Source: Amycolatopsis saalfeldensis (GTDB taxonomy: Bacteria > Actinomycetota > Actinomycetes > Mycobacteriales > Pseudonocardiaceae). Taken from it: a stretch of DNA of 64,000 nucleotides. The stretch spans positions 248,001 through 312,000 of the forward strand of contig NZ_FOEF01000002.1 in NCBI RefSeq assembly GCF_900110575.1, read 5' to 3'. Position 1 is the first letter of the stretch, and each line of letters opens with the position of its first letter. This document shows positions 8,021-21,023 of this stretch, in pieces. The position numbers and the translations under genes are program-made. Under the pieces are notes generated by a model. It had not been told where the DNA came from. It searched no databases and worked only from the letters and a program-made list of their open reading frames with translations.

Positions 8021-9625
8021 GTGGGCAGGAGCAGGAGGAGGACCGCGCTGGCGACGGGTGCGCTGGCCACAGCCGCGCTGCTGGCGTCGGCGTGCGCGAG
8101 CAGCGAGGCGGCACCGGTGCCGGGTCACGCGGTGGACGCGGCGGCCTTCGCCACCGCGACGCCGATCAAGCACGTCGTGGTGATCTTCGGCGAGAACATC
8201 TCGTTCGACCACTACTTCGGCGCCTACCCGAAGGCCACCAACGAGAACGGCACCCCGTTCCGCGCCGCGCCCGGCACCCCGGCGGTCAACGGGCTGACGC
8301 CGCGGCTCCTGACCGACAACCCCAATGCCTACAACCCCAAGCGGCTCAGCCCGGACCAGGCGCTGACCTGCGACCAGGCCCACGACTACAACAAGGAGCA
8401 GGCCGCCTTCGACGGCGGGAAGATGGACAAGTTCGTCGAGCACACCGAGAAGGACAAGTGCACCGGCCAGCCGGTCCTGTTCGGCGAGCCCGGCCTGGTG
8501 ATGGACTACTTCGACGGCAACACCGTCACCGCGATGTGGAACTACGCCCAGCACTACTCGCTGAACGACAACTCCTTCGACGCCGTGTTCGGCCCGTCCA
8601 GCCCCGGCGCGATCAACCTGGTCTCCGGCCAGACGCACGGCCTCCAGCCGGTGGACTCGGTCACCGGCGAGCCGAAGGTGGACCCGAAGACGGCCGCTTC
8701 GCCGGACGCCAAGGGCGTCGGCACCATGATCACCGACCCCGACCCGGCGTTCGACGACTGCTCCGACAACAACCACACCGCCACCGACAACCTCGGGGCG
8801 TTCCAGGGCCGCAACGTCGGCGACCTGCTCAACGCCCGCAACGTCACCTGGGGCTGGTTCGAAGGCGGGTTCAAGCCGACCGGCGCCGCGAACGGCCACG
8901 CGGTCTGCGGCACCCAGCACCCGAACGTCGGCGGCCAGGCGTCGGTGGACTACAGCCCGCACCACGAGCCGTTCCAGTACTACGAGTCGACGGCCAATCC
9001 GAAGCACCTGCCGCCCAGCTCGCTGCCCGCCGTGGGCCAGACCGACCAGGCCAACCACCAGTACGACGTGAGCGATTTCAACGACGCGCTGGGCGCGGGC
9101 ACCATGCCCGCCGTCAGCTTCCTCAAGGCACCGTCCTATCAGGACGGTCATGCCGGGTACTCGGACCCGCTCGACGAGCAGGCGTTCGTGGCCGCCGAGG
9201 TGAACAAGATCCAGGCTTCGCCGCACTGGCGCGACACCGCGATCGTGCTCGCCTACGACGATTCCGATGGCTGGTACGACCACCAGGCCCCGAAGATCGT
9301 GAACGGCTCGCACGACTCCGCGCAGGACTCGCCGGTCTGCACCTCGCATCCGGTGAAGCTGGGCGGCTACGCCGACCGCTGCGGGTACGGCCCGCGCCTG
9401 CCGCTGCTGGTGATCTCGCCGTACAGCAAGGTCAACCAGGTGGACCACGCGATGACCGACCAGACCTCGGTGCTGCGCTTCATCGAGGACAACTGGCACC
9501 TCGGCCGGATCGGCGACAGCTCCTACGACGCGCTCGCGGCACCGTTGACCGGGATGTTCGACTTCTCGTCCCCGAAGGCGAAAACCCTGAAGCTGGACCC
9601 GAAAACCGGCGCTGTCGTCCCCTGA
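8021..9625 (+). CDS. Secreted phosphoesterase-family protein (phospholipase C/acid phosphatase type)
   Basis: A 534-residue member of the bacterial phosphoesterase (phospholipase C/AcpA-like) family. After an Arg-rich signal peptide with a possible lipobox (ASAC near residue 25), the domain starts with IKHVVVIFGENISFDHYFG, the family's metal and nucleophile region. Later landmarks are YDDSDGWYDH and LPLLVISPYSK. The missing zinc-finger and C-terminal PLC domains suggest a simple acid phosphatase or phosphodiesterase rather than a haemolytic PLC. It lies 31 nt after efeB, so co-transcription is possible, but a link to iron uptake is not established. Confidence 0.85.
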   Translation: MGRSRRRTALATGALATAALLASACASSEAAPVPGHAVDAAAFATATPIKHVVVIFGENISFDHYFGAYPKATNENGTPFRAAPGTPAVNGLTPRLLTDNPNAYNPKRLSPDQALTCDQAHDYNKEQAAFDGGKMDKFVEHTEKDKCTGQPVLFGEPGLVMDYFDGNTVTAMWNYAQHYSLNDNSFDAVFGPSSPGAINLVSGQTHGLQPVDSVTGEPKVDPKTAASPDAKGVGTMITDPDPAFDDCSDNNHTATDNLGAFQGRNVGDLLNARNVTWGWFEGGFKPTGAANGHAVCGTQHPNVGGQASVDYSPHHEPFQYYESTANPKHLPPSSLPAVGQTDQANHQYDVSDFNDALGAGTMPAVSFLKAPSYQDGHAGYSDPLDEQAFVAAEVNKIQASPHWRDTAIVLAYDDSDGWYDHQAPKIVNGSHDSAQDSPVCTSHPVKLGGYADRCGYGPRLPLLVISPYSKVNQVDHAMTDQTSVLRFIEDNWHLGRIGDSSYDALAAPLTGMFDFSSPKAKTLKLDPKTGAVVP

Positions 9626-9721
9626 TCAGGGGCGCCGTTCACCCGCGCCTCCCGCGCACCGATGAGTTTCCGCGCCCGGTCCGGTCTACCCGGGCAAAAG
9701 GCGTGACAACGGGAGGCTCTG

Positions 9722-10282
9722 ATGGGCAGCACGGCAGAAGGCAAGGTGCGCTGGCACCTGATGATGTCGCTGGACGGGTTCGCGGCCGGGCCCGGCCATT
9801 CGCTGGACTGGGCGGCCGGGACGACGGTCCGCCCGGGCTGCCACGAGGAGGCGATCGGCAGCCTCGGGGCGGTGCTGGGCGGCCGCCGCGGTTACGACGC
9901 GATCGCCGCGCGGCATCCGGGCCAGGCGGGCCGGCAGCCGTACGGCGGCGCGTGGAGCGGGCCGGTGTTCGTGCTGACCCACCATCCCGAGGACGCGATC
10001 CCGGACCCGGGCATCACCTTCCTCGACTGCGACGTGGCCGAGGCGGTGGCGATCGGGCTGGCCGCGGCGGCGGGCAAGGACCTGGAGATCCACAGCCAGG
10101 ACATCGCCCGCCAATGCGTGGAGCGCGGCTTGATCGACGAGTTCCACGTCCACCTGGCGCCGGTCATGCTCGGCTCCGGGGTGCGGCTGTTCGACGCGCC
10201 GGGCATCGACCCGGTGCGGTGGGCGCGGATCCACGACGGCGATCCCGCGCGGGCCGTCGAGCTGCGCTACCGGCCCGCCTGA
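9722..10282 (+). CDS. Dihydrofolate reductase-like (RibD C-terminal domain) protein
   Basis: A 186-residue stand-alone RibD-C/DHFR-fold oxidoreductase. The N-terminal VRWHLMMSLDGFAAG strand-loop and the C-terminal HVHLAPVMLGSGVRLF are typical of this family, which binds NADPH but whose substrates are mostly unknown. ATG 9722 has GGGAGG at 9711-9716. The gene ends just before a hairpin shared with the convergent aconitase gene. Confidence 0.85.
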   Translation: MGSTAEGKVRWHLMMSLDGFAAGPGHSLDWAAGTTVRPGCHEEAIGSLGAVLGGRRGYDAIAARHPGQAGRQPYGGAWSGPVFVLTHHPEDAIPDPGITFLDCDVAEAVAIGLAAAAGKDLEIHSQDIARQCVERGLIDEFHVHLAPVMLGSGVRLFDAPGIDPVRWARIHDGDPARAVELRYRPA

Positions 10283-10289
10283 TCCGACG

Positions 10290-10327
10290 GCGAAGGCCGC
10301 CCCGGGGAGACCCGGGACGGCCTTCGC
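10290..10327. terminator. Bidirectional hairpin between convergent genes
   Basis: A perfect 10-bp stem (GCGAAGGCCG at 10290-10299 with its complement at 10318-10327) holds an inner CCCCGGGG/CCCGGG segment that extends the helix. It lies 8 nt after the reductase stop and 18 nt before the end of the convergent acnA gene, so it can serve both. Confidence 0.8.
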
Positions 10328-10344
10328 TTGTGGTGTAACGGAAA

Positions 10345-14900
<4,556 letters not shown>

Positions 14901-14927
14901 GGCGCCGTCCACCCGGGAAAGGCGGTA

Positions 14928-16227
14928 TCAGCCGCGATTCGAGCCGGGGCGCCAAGTGCCGTCGAGCGGAACACCCGCGGCCGCGGCGATCCGGTCGCGC
15001 GAGGCCAGCAGCCGGGCTTGGAGCGCCGGCAGGTCGACGCCGAGCAGACGGCCGTCCCGCTTGACCACTTCGCCGGCGACGAGAACCGTGTCGACCAGCC
15101 CGGGGTGACCCGCCGTGACGACGGTGCCGGCGGCGTCGGCGACCGGGAAGACGGTCGGGTCGTCGGCGCGGAGCAGGATCACGTCCGCCTCCTTGCCGGG
15201 GGTGAGGCTGCCGGTACGGGCGCCGAGGCCACAGGACTGCGCCGCGTCGACCGTCACGAAGTCCAGCAGGTCCCGGGAATTCAGGCTGCCGTCGAGCCCG
15301 CGCTGCACGGCGAAGGCGGTGCGCATCGTGGCGAACAGGTCGCCGGCCGCGGACGGGCAGTCGTCCGCGGACAGTGTCGGGCGCAGTCCGGCCGCCAGCG
15401 CGCGGCCGGTCTCGGGCCAGCCGAAGCCCATCTTCGCCTCGACGTCCGGGCTGATCGACACCGAGCTGCCGGCGTCGGCCAGCATCCGCAGCTCGTCGTC
15501 GCCGAGCCCGTTGGCGTGCACGAAGGTCGTGGTGTCCGACAGGAGCCCGTGCGCCCGGAGCGCGTCGATCGGCCGGCCGCCGGACAGGCCGTCGACGTGC
15601 ATGCTGGTCCGCAGCCCGAGTTCGGCCGCCAGCTTGAGGTCCCCGGCGACGGTGTCCATGGCGACCTCGCCCGGGCCGCGCAGTCCCAGCGCCATGGTGA
15701 CCGGGCCGGTGCCGCCGACCTCGGCCCGCACCCGGCGGACTTCGGCTTCGATCCGGTCGGTGGTCCGGTAACCCGCGCCGTAGCAGAAGATCGACCGCCC
15801 CCGGCGCGTCCCGGAGGCCGGCCAGCGCGGCGTCCGCGTGCTCGGGACTCTGCGTGGCGTGGAACCAGTCCAGCATGGTGGTCACCCCGGAGTGCAGGGC
15901 CTCCAGCCGGCCGAGCAGGTTCCCGAGGTGGACGTCCTCCGGCCGGTAGTGCGGCTTGAGCGTGCCGTGCATCGCCGTCACGTAGTCCTCGAACGCCCAG
16001 TCGGCGCCGATGCCGCGGAACGCCGTCTGCCAGGTGTGGCGGTGGTTGTCGACGAAGCCGGGCAGCACGATCCGCGCGGTCCCGTCGATCACTTCGGCGT
16101 CCGGCGCGTCGATCCGCGCTGCGACGGCTTCGATCACGCCATCGCGGATCAGGACGTCGCCGCGGGTGAAATCGCCGACCGCCGGGTCCAGGCTGAGGAC
16201 CGTGCCGCCGGTGATGAGGGTTTTCAT
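14928..16227 (-). pseudogene. Amidohydrolase (cytosine/guanine-deaminase-like), frameshifted
   Basis: An amidohydrolase of the TrzN/SsnA/8-oxoguanine deaminase group split over two frames. The N-terminal half (from MKTLITGGTVLSLDP, ATG 16227) contains the metal motif HRH in VDNHRHTWQTAF; the C-terminal half, in another frame, contains FVHANGL, the SADD aspartate and SLTPGKEADVILL. The halves join correctly if one base is removed from a run of five C at 15798-15802: APG is then followed by RSIFCYGAGYRTTDRIE and continuous family sequence. It is either a young pseudogene, a phase-variable run, or a sequencing error. An alternative start at 16251 overlaps the stop of the upstream PLP gene (ATGA), indicating an operon. 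Confidence 0.85.
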
Positions 16228-16247
16228 CGGGTGAACGCCTTTCTCGG

Positions 16248-17417
16248 TCATTTGACGGAGTCGGCCGCCGCGAGCACGTCGGCGACCAGGTCTTCGGTGT
16301 CCTCGGTGCCGGCGGCCAGCCGGACCAGGCCGAGCGGCACGCCGGACTCGGCGATCTGCTGCTCGCTGAGCATTCCGCGCCACATGGACGCCGGGTGCAC
16401 GGCGAGCGACTCGACCCCGCCGAGGCCGGCCGATCGGCGGGCGTAGCGCAGGCGCCCGAGAAACGCGTCCGCCGCTTCGAAACCGGCGGCCAGCTCGACT
16501 GCCAGCACGCCGCCGAAGCCGCTCATCTGCTTGGCCGCGAGCACGTGCTGCGGGTGGGTGGTGAGGCCGGGGTAATGCACTCGTCCCACGGCCGGGTGAT
16601 CCTGCAACGCTTCCGCGAGCGCCTGGCCGTTGGCGTTGTGCCGGGGCATCCGCAGCGGCAGCGTGCGCAGGCCGCGCAGCAGCAGCCACGCGTCGAACGG
16701 GCCGAGCACGGCGCCGGTCAGCAGCGCGACGTCCCAGATCCGGTCCAGGAGTTCGGCCGATCCGGCCAGCACCCCGGCCGACACGTCGCTGTGGCCGTTG
16801 AGGTACTTGGTCGCGCTGTGCCAGACCAGGTCGACGCCGACGTCCGCCGGCCGCTGGTTCACCGGCGTGGCAAAGGTGTTGTCCGCCATGGTCAGCGCGC
16901 CGTGCGCGCGGGCCAGACCGGCGACGGCGCCCAGGTCCGTGATCTGGAGCAGTGGATTGCTCGGCGACTCCAGCAGGATCAGCCGGGTCCGCGGGCTCAG
17001 CGCCCGGCCGAACGCCGCCAGGTCGGTCTGGTCGACCTGCGTGACCGAAATCCCGAGCCGTGGCAACAGGTTCAGCAGTACCGACGCGGTGCCGCCGTAG
17101 GTGGACTTCTGCCCGATCACGTGGTCGCCGGCCGACACCAGGCCGAGCACAGCGGTGGTGAGCGCGGCCATCCCGGAGGCGGTGACCATCGCCGCCTCGG
17201 TGTGTTCCAGTTCCGCGACCACCGCCGCGACCTGCGCGTGGTTCGGGTTGCCGTACCGGGTGTAGAAATCGTGGCCCCGCCGGTCCACCGCGACCCGGGC
17301 GAACGCTTCGGCGTCTTCGGCCGCGAACGTCGCCGTCTGGTGGATGGGCGGTGCCACCGCGCGGCTGGGAGCGATGCCGCGATCGGCATGGATGGCGACC
17401 GTACTGCGGCCAGGCAT
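16248..17417 (-). CDS. Cys/Met metabolism PLP-dependent enzyme (gamma-lyase/synthase type)
   Basis: A 389-residue trans-sulfuration-family enzyme. The PLP lysine is in HSATKYLNGHSDV; FYTRYGNPN near residue 50 and TASGMAALT near 82 are the cofactor-contacting segments of the family. Members include methionine gamma-lyase, cystathionine gamma-lyase and cystathionine gamma-synthase; sequence alone does not decide which. ATG 17417 has GGAAGGGGA directly upstream. It is transcribed away from an Lrp/AsnC regulator and overlaps the broken amidohydrolase gene downstream, so the locus looks like an Lrp-controlled amino-acid or sulfur-compound catabolic operon. Confidence 0.88.
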   Translation of the reverse strand: MPGRSTVAIHADRGIAPSRAVAPPIHQTATFAAEDAEAFARVAVDRRGHDFYTRYGNPNHAQVAAVVAELEHTEAAMVTASGMAALTTAVLGLVSAGDHVIGQKSTYGGTASVLLNLLPRLGISVTQVDQTDLAAFGRALSPRTRLILLESPSNPLLQITDLGAVAGLARAHGALTMADNTFATPVNQRPADVGVDLVWHSATKYLNGHSDVSAGVLAGSAELLDRIWDVALLTGAVLGPFDAWLLLRGLRTLPLRMPRHNANGQALAEALQDHPAVGRVHYPGLTTHPQHVLAAKQMSGFGGVLAVELAAGFEAADAFLGRLRYARRSAGLGGVESLAVHPASMWRGMLSEQQIAESGVPLGLVRLAAGTEDTEDLVADVLAAADSVK

Positions 17418-17571
17418 GGTTCCCCTTCCCGGGATCGGGTCGTCCGGCCGCACCAGCGTGCCCGGCCGTCCGCCGCCGCGGGCCGATCCGGCGCAACTTC
17501 GGCAGCAAATGGCGTCGCTGACCAGGCCGGCCGATGTGCTAGGTCGCCCGGGCGCGCAATAATCTGCCCTC

Positions 17572-18015
17572 ATGGACGAAGTGGACCGGTCGATAGTGGC
17601 CGTGCTCGAAGCGGACGGCCGGATCAGCAACGCGGAGCTCGCCGCCCGGGTCGGCCTGTCGCCGTCGCCCTGTCTGCGCCGGGTGCGACGGCTGGAGGAG
17701 ACGGGGGTGATCCGGGGTTACCGTGCCGTGCTCGATCCGGCCGCGGTCGGCCGCGGCCTGCGCGTGTTCGCCGGCGTCCGGCTGGTGCGCCACGGCCGCG
17801 CGGACGTGGTCGCGTTCGAGCGCGCGGTGGTCCGGCTGCCCGGCGTGGTGCAGTGCCACCACGTCACCGGCGACTACGACTACCTGCTCCACGTCGAGGT
17901 CGCGGACTTGCCCGCCTATGAGGACTTCCACGCCAACCGCCTGGCCGGCCTGCCCAGTGTGGCCGCCGTGACCAGCTACGTCACCATGAAAACCCTCTCG
18001 GCCGGCTCCCGTTGA
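17572..18015 (+). CDS. Lrp/AsnC-family transcriptional regulator
   Basis: A 147-residue regulator with an N-terminal winged helix-turn-helix (about residues 4-55, including ISNAELAARVGLSPSPCLRRVRRLE) and a C-terminal RAM/ACT-like effector domain with the Gly-rich turn VTGDYDYLLHVEV. Such proteins usually sense amino acids and control a divergent gene. The 154-bp gap to the PLP enzyme gene contains short A/T-rich patches that could be Lrp sites, but no clear dyad. Its stop abuts the convergent enoyl-CoA hydratase gene. Confidence 0.92.
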   Translation: MDEVDRSIVAVLEADGRISNAELAARVGLSPSPCLRRVRRLEETGVIRGYRAVLDPAAVGRGLRVFAGVRLVRHGRADVVAFERAVVRLPGVVQCHHVTGDYDYLLHVEVADLPAYEDFHANRLAGLPSVAAVTSYVTMKTLSAGSR

Positions 18016-18849
18016 TCAGCCGTTCAGGCCGCGGAGCAGGCCCTCCAGATCACGCTCGCCTTCGCGGGTCTGGGCGCCGTGGGCGAGCCCGCCGCGGATC
18101 AGCTTCTCGGCGGCGGGGCGGACGAACTGGCTTGCCCAAGCGTCGTTTTCCCGCTGGAGGCCGGCGGAGAGGTCTTCCGGGGGGAGGGCGCGTTTCGCCG
18201 CGGCGATCACGCCTTCCGGCAGGGCGGCGATAGTGCGGGCGAGCCGGTCGACCACCTCGTCGAGTTCCCCGGCGGGCACGGCGCGGTTGACCCAGCCGTA
18301 GCGTTCGGCGGTCTCGGCGTCGAACAGTTCGGCGCCCAGCACCGCCTCCAGCGCGCGATGGCGGCCGGCCCGGTTGGCCAGATACTGCGTGCCGCCACCG
18401 CCGGGGACGATGCCCATGAGGGCCTCGATCTGGCCGAGGCCGGCGCGGCCGATCGCGGCGAAGGTCAGGTCCGCCGCCGCGACGAACTCCGCGCCGCCGC
18501 CGCGCGCCAGGCCGGCCAGCTTGACGATCGTCACCTGGGGCTGGTGGCGCAGCAGTTCCCCGAGGGCCTGGAAGACGTTGACACCGCTGGTAATGCCGGC
18601 CGCGAGCCCGTCGAAGGCCGCCGGGGTGTCCACAAGGGACATGTCCACGTGGGCGATGAAGAAGTCCGGGTCGGCGCTGCCGAACACGATCACGCGGGCC
18701 GAATCGTCGTCCCGCAGGGTCGCCAGCAGGCGCCGCAGGTCGGTCATGAGGGCGACGTCCAGGACGTTGACCGGAGGGTTGTCGAGGGTGACGCGGACGA
18801 TGCCGGCCTCGCGGCTCACCCGCAGGGTCGCGTAGGCGTCGTGGGACAT
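18016..18849 (-). CDS. Enoyl-CoA hydratase/isomerase-family protein
   Basis: A 277-residue crotonase-fold protein. The CoA-binding and oxyanion segments are FIAHVDMSLV and LARGGGAEFVAAADLTFA. The catalytic glutamates of true hydratases are not clearly conserved: the second site reads ALMGIVPGGGGTQYL with no Glu in the usual place, so it may be an isomerase, a lyase or a diverged member. It diverges from an HxlR regulator whose operator lies 30 bp from this start, suggesting control by that protein. Confidence 0.85.
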   Translation of the reverse strand: MSHDAYATLRVSREAGIVRVTLDNPPVNVLDVALMTDLRRLLATLRDDDSARVIVFGSADPDFFIAHVDMSLVDTPAAFDGLAAGITSGVNVFQALGELLRHQPQVTIVKLAGLARGGGAEFVAAADLTFAAIGRAGLGQIEALMGIVPGGGGTQYLANRAGRHRALEAVLGAELFDAETAERYGWVNRAVPAGELDEVVDRLARTIAALPEGVIAAAKRALPPEDLSAGLQRENDAWASQFVRPAAEKLIRGGLAHGAQTREGERDLEGLLRGLNG

Positions 18850-18878
18850 GGAGATCTCCGATTCGTGCCTGGCCGGTA

Positions 18879-18903
18879 GCTAGGTTCCTGATGTATACCT
18901 AGC
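18879..18903. promoter_or_regulatory. Inverted-repeat operator between enoyl-CoA hydratase and HxlR genes
   Basis: Perfect 7-bp arms, GCTAGGT (18879-18885) and ACCTAGC (18897-18903), are separated by 11 bp. The site lies 30 bp from the start of the minus-strand hydratase and 69 bp from the HxlR start. Arm spacing of about two helical turns suits an HxlR dimer. Confidence 0.7.
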
Positions 18904-18971
18904 CTGGGACGGCGGGTCTCCGGCGTCAATAACGCACTCTCGGCATCGTTGGGATCATGGAGGATACCCGG

Positions 18972-19367
18972 ATGGCCACTCCGCGGACGGATCCCGGCCT
19001 CGACGGCGCCGTCTACCGGGCCGACTGCCCCAGCCGCCCGATCCTCGACCAGATCGCCGACAAGTGGTCGATGATGGTGCTGGCCGTGCTCGAGAAACCG
19101 CGCCGGTTCAACGACATCAAGCGCCACCTCGAGGGCGTGACCCAGCGGGTGCTCACCCAGACCCTGCGCCGCCTGGAGCGCAACGGGATGATCGAGCGCC
19201 GCGTGCTGCCCACCTCGCCGATCGGCGTCGAGTACTCCCTGACCCCGCTCGGCGAATCCCTGCGCGAGCCGTTCGGCCGCCTCTACGACTGGACGGTCGC
19301 GCACACCGGCGAGATCCAGGACTCCCAGCGGGGGTACGACCGGCGGCTTCAGGCCGGGCGGCCGTAG
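18972..19367 (+). CDS. HxlR-family winged-helix regulator
   Basis: A 131-residue regulator with the HxlR core: CPSRPILDQIADKWSMMVL, the recognition region RFNDIKRHLEGVTQRVLTQTLRRLE and the wing VLPTSPIGVEYSLTPLG. The Cys near the N-terminus is the residue that in many HxlR proteins senses aldehydes or oxidants. An ATG at 18957 is in frame, but GGAGG at 18959-18963 is placed 8 nt before ATG 18972, so the later start is favoured. It probably represses itself and the divergent hydratase through the dyad at 18879-18903. Confidence 0.9.
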   Translation: MATPRTDPGLDGAVYRADCPSRPILDQIADKWSMMVLAVLEKPRRFNDIKRHLEGVTQRVLTQTLRRLERNGMIERRVLPTSPIGVEYSLTPLGESLREPFGRLYDWTVAHTGEIQDSQRGYDRRLQAGRP

Positions 19368-19395
19368 CCCGGCCTCGCCGGTGCGCGCGGGCCGA

Positions 19396-20877
19396 TCAGG
19401 CCGGTTGTGCCGGGCAGAAGGCGTCGTGGGCGGGACGCTGCCCGGTGACCAGGTAGCCGGTCACCGCGTCGTTGCCGCACTTGTTCCCGGCCCCGTAGGC
19501 CACGTGCCCGCCCTGGTCGACGGTGACCAGCCGGGCCCGGCCGCCGAACGCCGCCCGCGTCCGGAGCGCGCCGGCCAGCGGGGTCGCCGGGTCGCGGAGG
19601 TTCTGGACCATCAGCACGTCCGACGGTCCGCGCCCGGTGATCCGCACCTTCGGCTCCGCCGGAGCCGGCCAGAACGCGCACGGCCGGATCTCGGCCGCGA
19701 TCGGGCCGTACATCGGGTAGCGCGCCCGGTCGGCCGCGACGTCCCGCTGGTAGTCCCGCACCGATGCCGGCCACTGCGAGTCGTTGCAGATCACGCTCAG
19801 GTAGCCGACGGAGACGCGGCCGCGATCACTGAAGGGGGCGTTGCCGGGGTCGGGCTGGGCGAGCTCGGGAGGGAGCGGCCGGCCGGTGTCGAGGTCGCGC
19901 CACAGCGTCGCGAGCAGGGGGAACGTGCTGTCCGAGCGGATGTAGGCCGCGGCGGACGCGCGGAACGCCGTGCCGTCGTACCCCTGCGCCGGAGTCTTGT
20001 CCAGGCGCTCGGCGAGCTGGAAGTAGCCGGCGTTCACCGCGGCCGGGGTGGCACCGAGCCCGTACTGCTTCGGATCGGCAGCGGCGAACTTCGCGAAGTC
20101 CGGGAAGCGGGTCTGGAAGCCCGCGCCCTGGCTTCGCAACGCCCCGATGTCGTAGCCCTCCGGGGGCAGGCTGCTGTCGAGCACGATGCGGTCGCTCCGG
20201 TCCGGGAACAGCGTCGTGTACACCGCGCCCAGGTAGGTGCCGTAGGACTCGCCGTAGTACGAGATCTTCCCCTCGCCCAGCGCCGCGCGGATCCGGTCCA
20301 TGTCGCGGGCGGTGTTCGCGGTGGTGACGAACGGCAGGACGTCGGAGGTCTCCGAGGTGGCGCACTGCCGGGCGATGGTTTTCGCGGCCTCGGCCTGCTT
20401 CGCCACGTCGGCCGCGTTGTACGGATAGGGCGGGGTGGTGGCGATGGCGTTCTGCTCCCTGGTCAGGTCGCAGGTCAGCGGCGCGCTGCGGCCGATGCCG
20501 CGCGGGTCGAACCCGATCACGTCGTAGCTGTCCCGGACCTGCTGGGGCAGGCCCAGCAGGGGCACGGCCAGCTGCCCGGGCAGGCCGGGGCCGCCGGGGT
20601 CGGTCAGCAGGGCGCCGCGGCGCTTCGCCGGGTCTTTGCTGGGCAGCCGGGAGATCGCGAGGTCGATCTTCCGCCCTTCGGGATGGCGGTAGTCCAGCGG
20701 AACCGGGAGCGTCGCGCACTGCAGGGCCGGGTCCGTGCCTTTCGGGCAGGCACCCCAGGCCACGGGTGCCTGCGGCGGTCCGGCCGGCTCCGCGTTCGCC
20801 GCGACAGCCGCGGTCACCGCCGCCACACTCGCCATCACGGCCGCGGCGGCGAGGGCCGCGGGCAAGATCCTGCGCAT
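19396..20877 (-). CDS. Secreted alpha/beta-hydrolase, tripeptidyl aminopeptidase (TAP)-like
   Basis: A 493-residue exported serine hydrolase related to that at 3881-5518. It has a signal peptide (residues 1-30, Ala/Val-rich, cut near ANAEP), the oxyanion segment TDPGGPGLPG, the nucleophile elbow YYGESYGTYLG, and a C-terminal TAP-like domain with NLRDPATP and DQGGHVAYG (likely catalytic His). ATG 20877 has GGAGA upstream. It resembles Streptomyces SlpD/SlpE and TAP proteases that trim secreted proteins or scavenge peptides. It diverges from a two-component system, whose regulator could control it. Confidence 0.9.
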   Translation of the reverse strand: MRRILPAALAAAAVMASVAAVTAAVAANAEPAGPPQAPVAWGACPKGTDPALQCATLPVPLDYRHPEGRKIDLAISRLPSKDPAKRRGALLTDPGGPGLPGQLAVPLLGLPQQVRDSYDVIGFDPRGIGRSAPLTCDLTREQNAIATTPPYPYNAADVAKQAEAAKTIARQCATSETSDVLPFVTTANTARDMDRIRAALGEGKISYYGESYGTYLGAVYTTLFPDRSDRIVLDSSLPPEGYDIGALRSQGAGFQTRFPDFAKFAAADPKQYGLGATPAAVNAGYFQLAERLDKTPAQGYDGTAFRASAAAYIRSDSTFPLLATLWRDLDTGRPLPPELAQPDPGNAPFSDRGRVSVGYLSVICNDSQWPASVRDYQRDVAADRARYPMYGPIAAEIRPCAFWPAPAEPKVRITGRGPSDVLMVQNLRDPATPLAGALRTRAAFGGRARLVTVDQGGHVAYGAGNKCGNDAVTGYLVTGQRPAHDAFCPAQPA

Positions 20878-21023
20878 GGGATTTCTCCTTGGTCCATCGT
20901 GAATCGCGCGGGGAAGAACCCAAGGACAGCAGTACTCGACGGAGGGGACCCCTGCCGGATGTCATGGCCCATCGAGTGACGGATGGGTGGGGCGGGGAGC
21001 CGTCCGGCCCGGACGCTTGTCGC

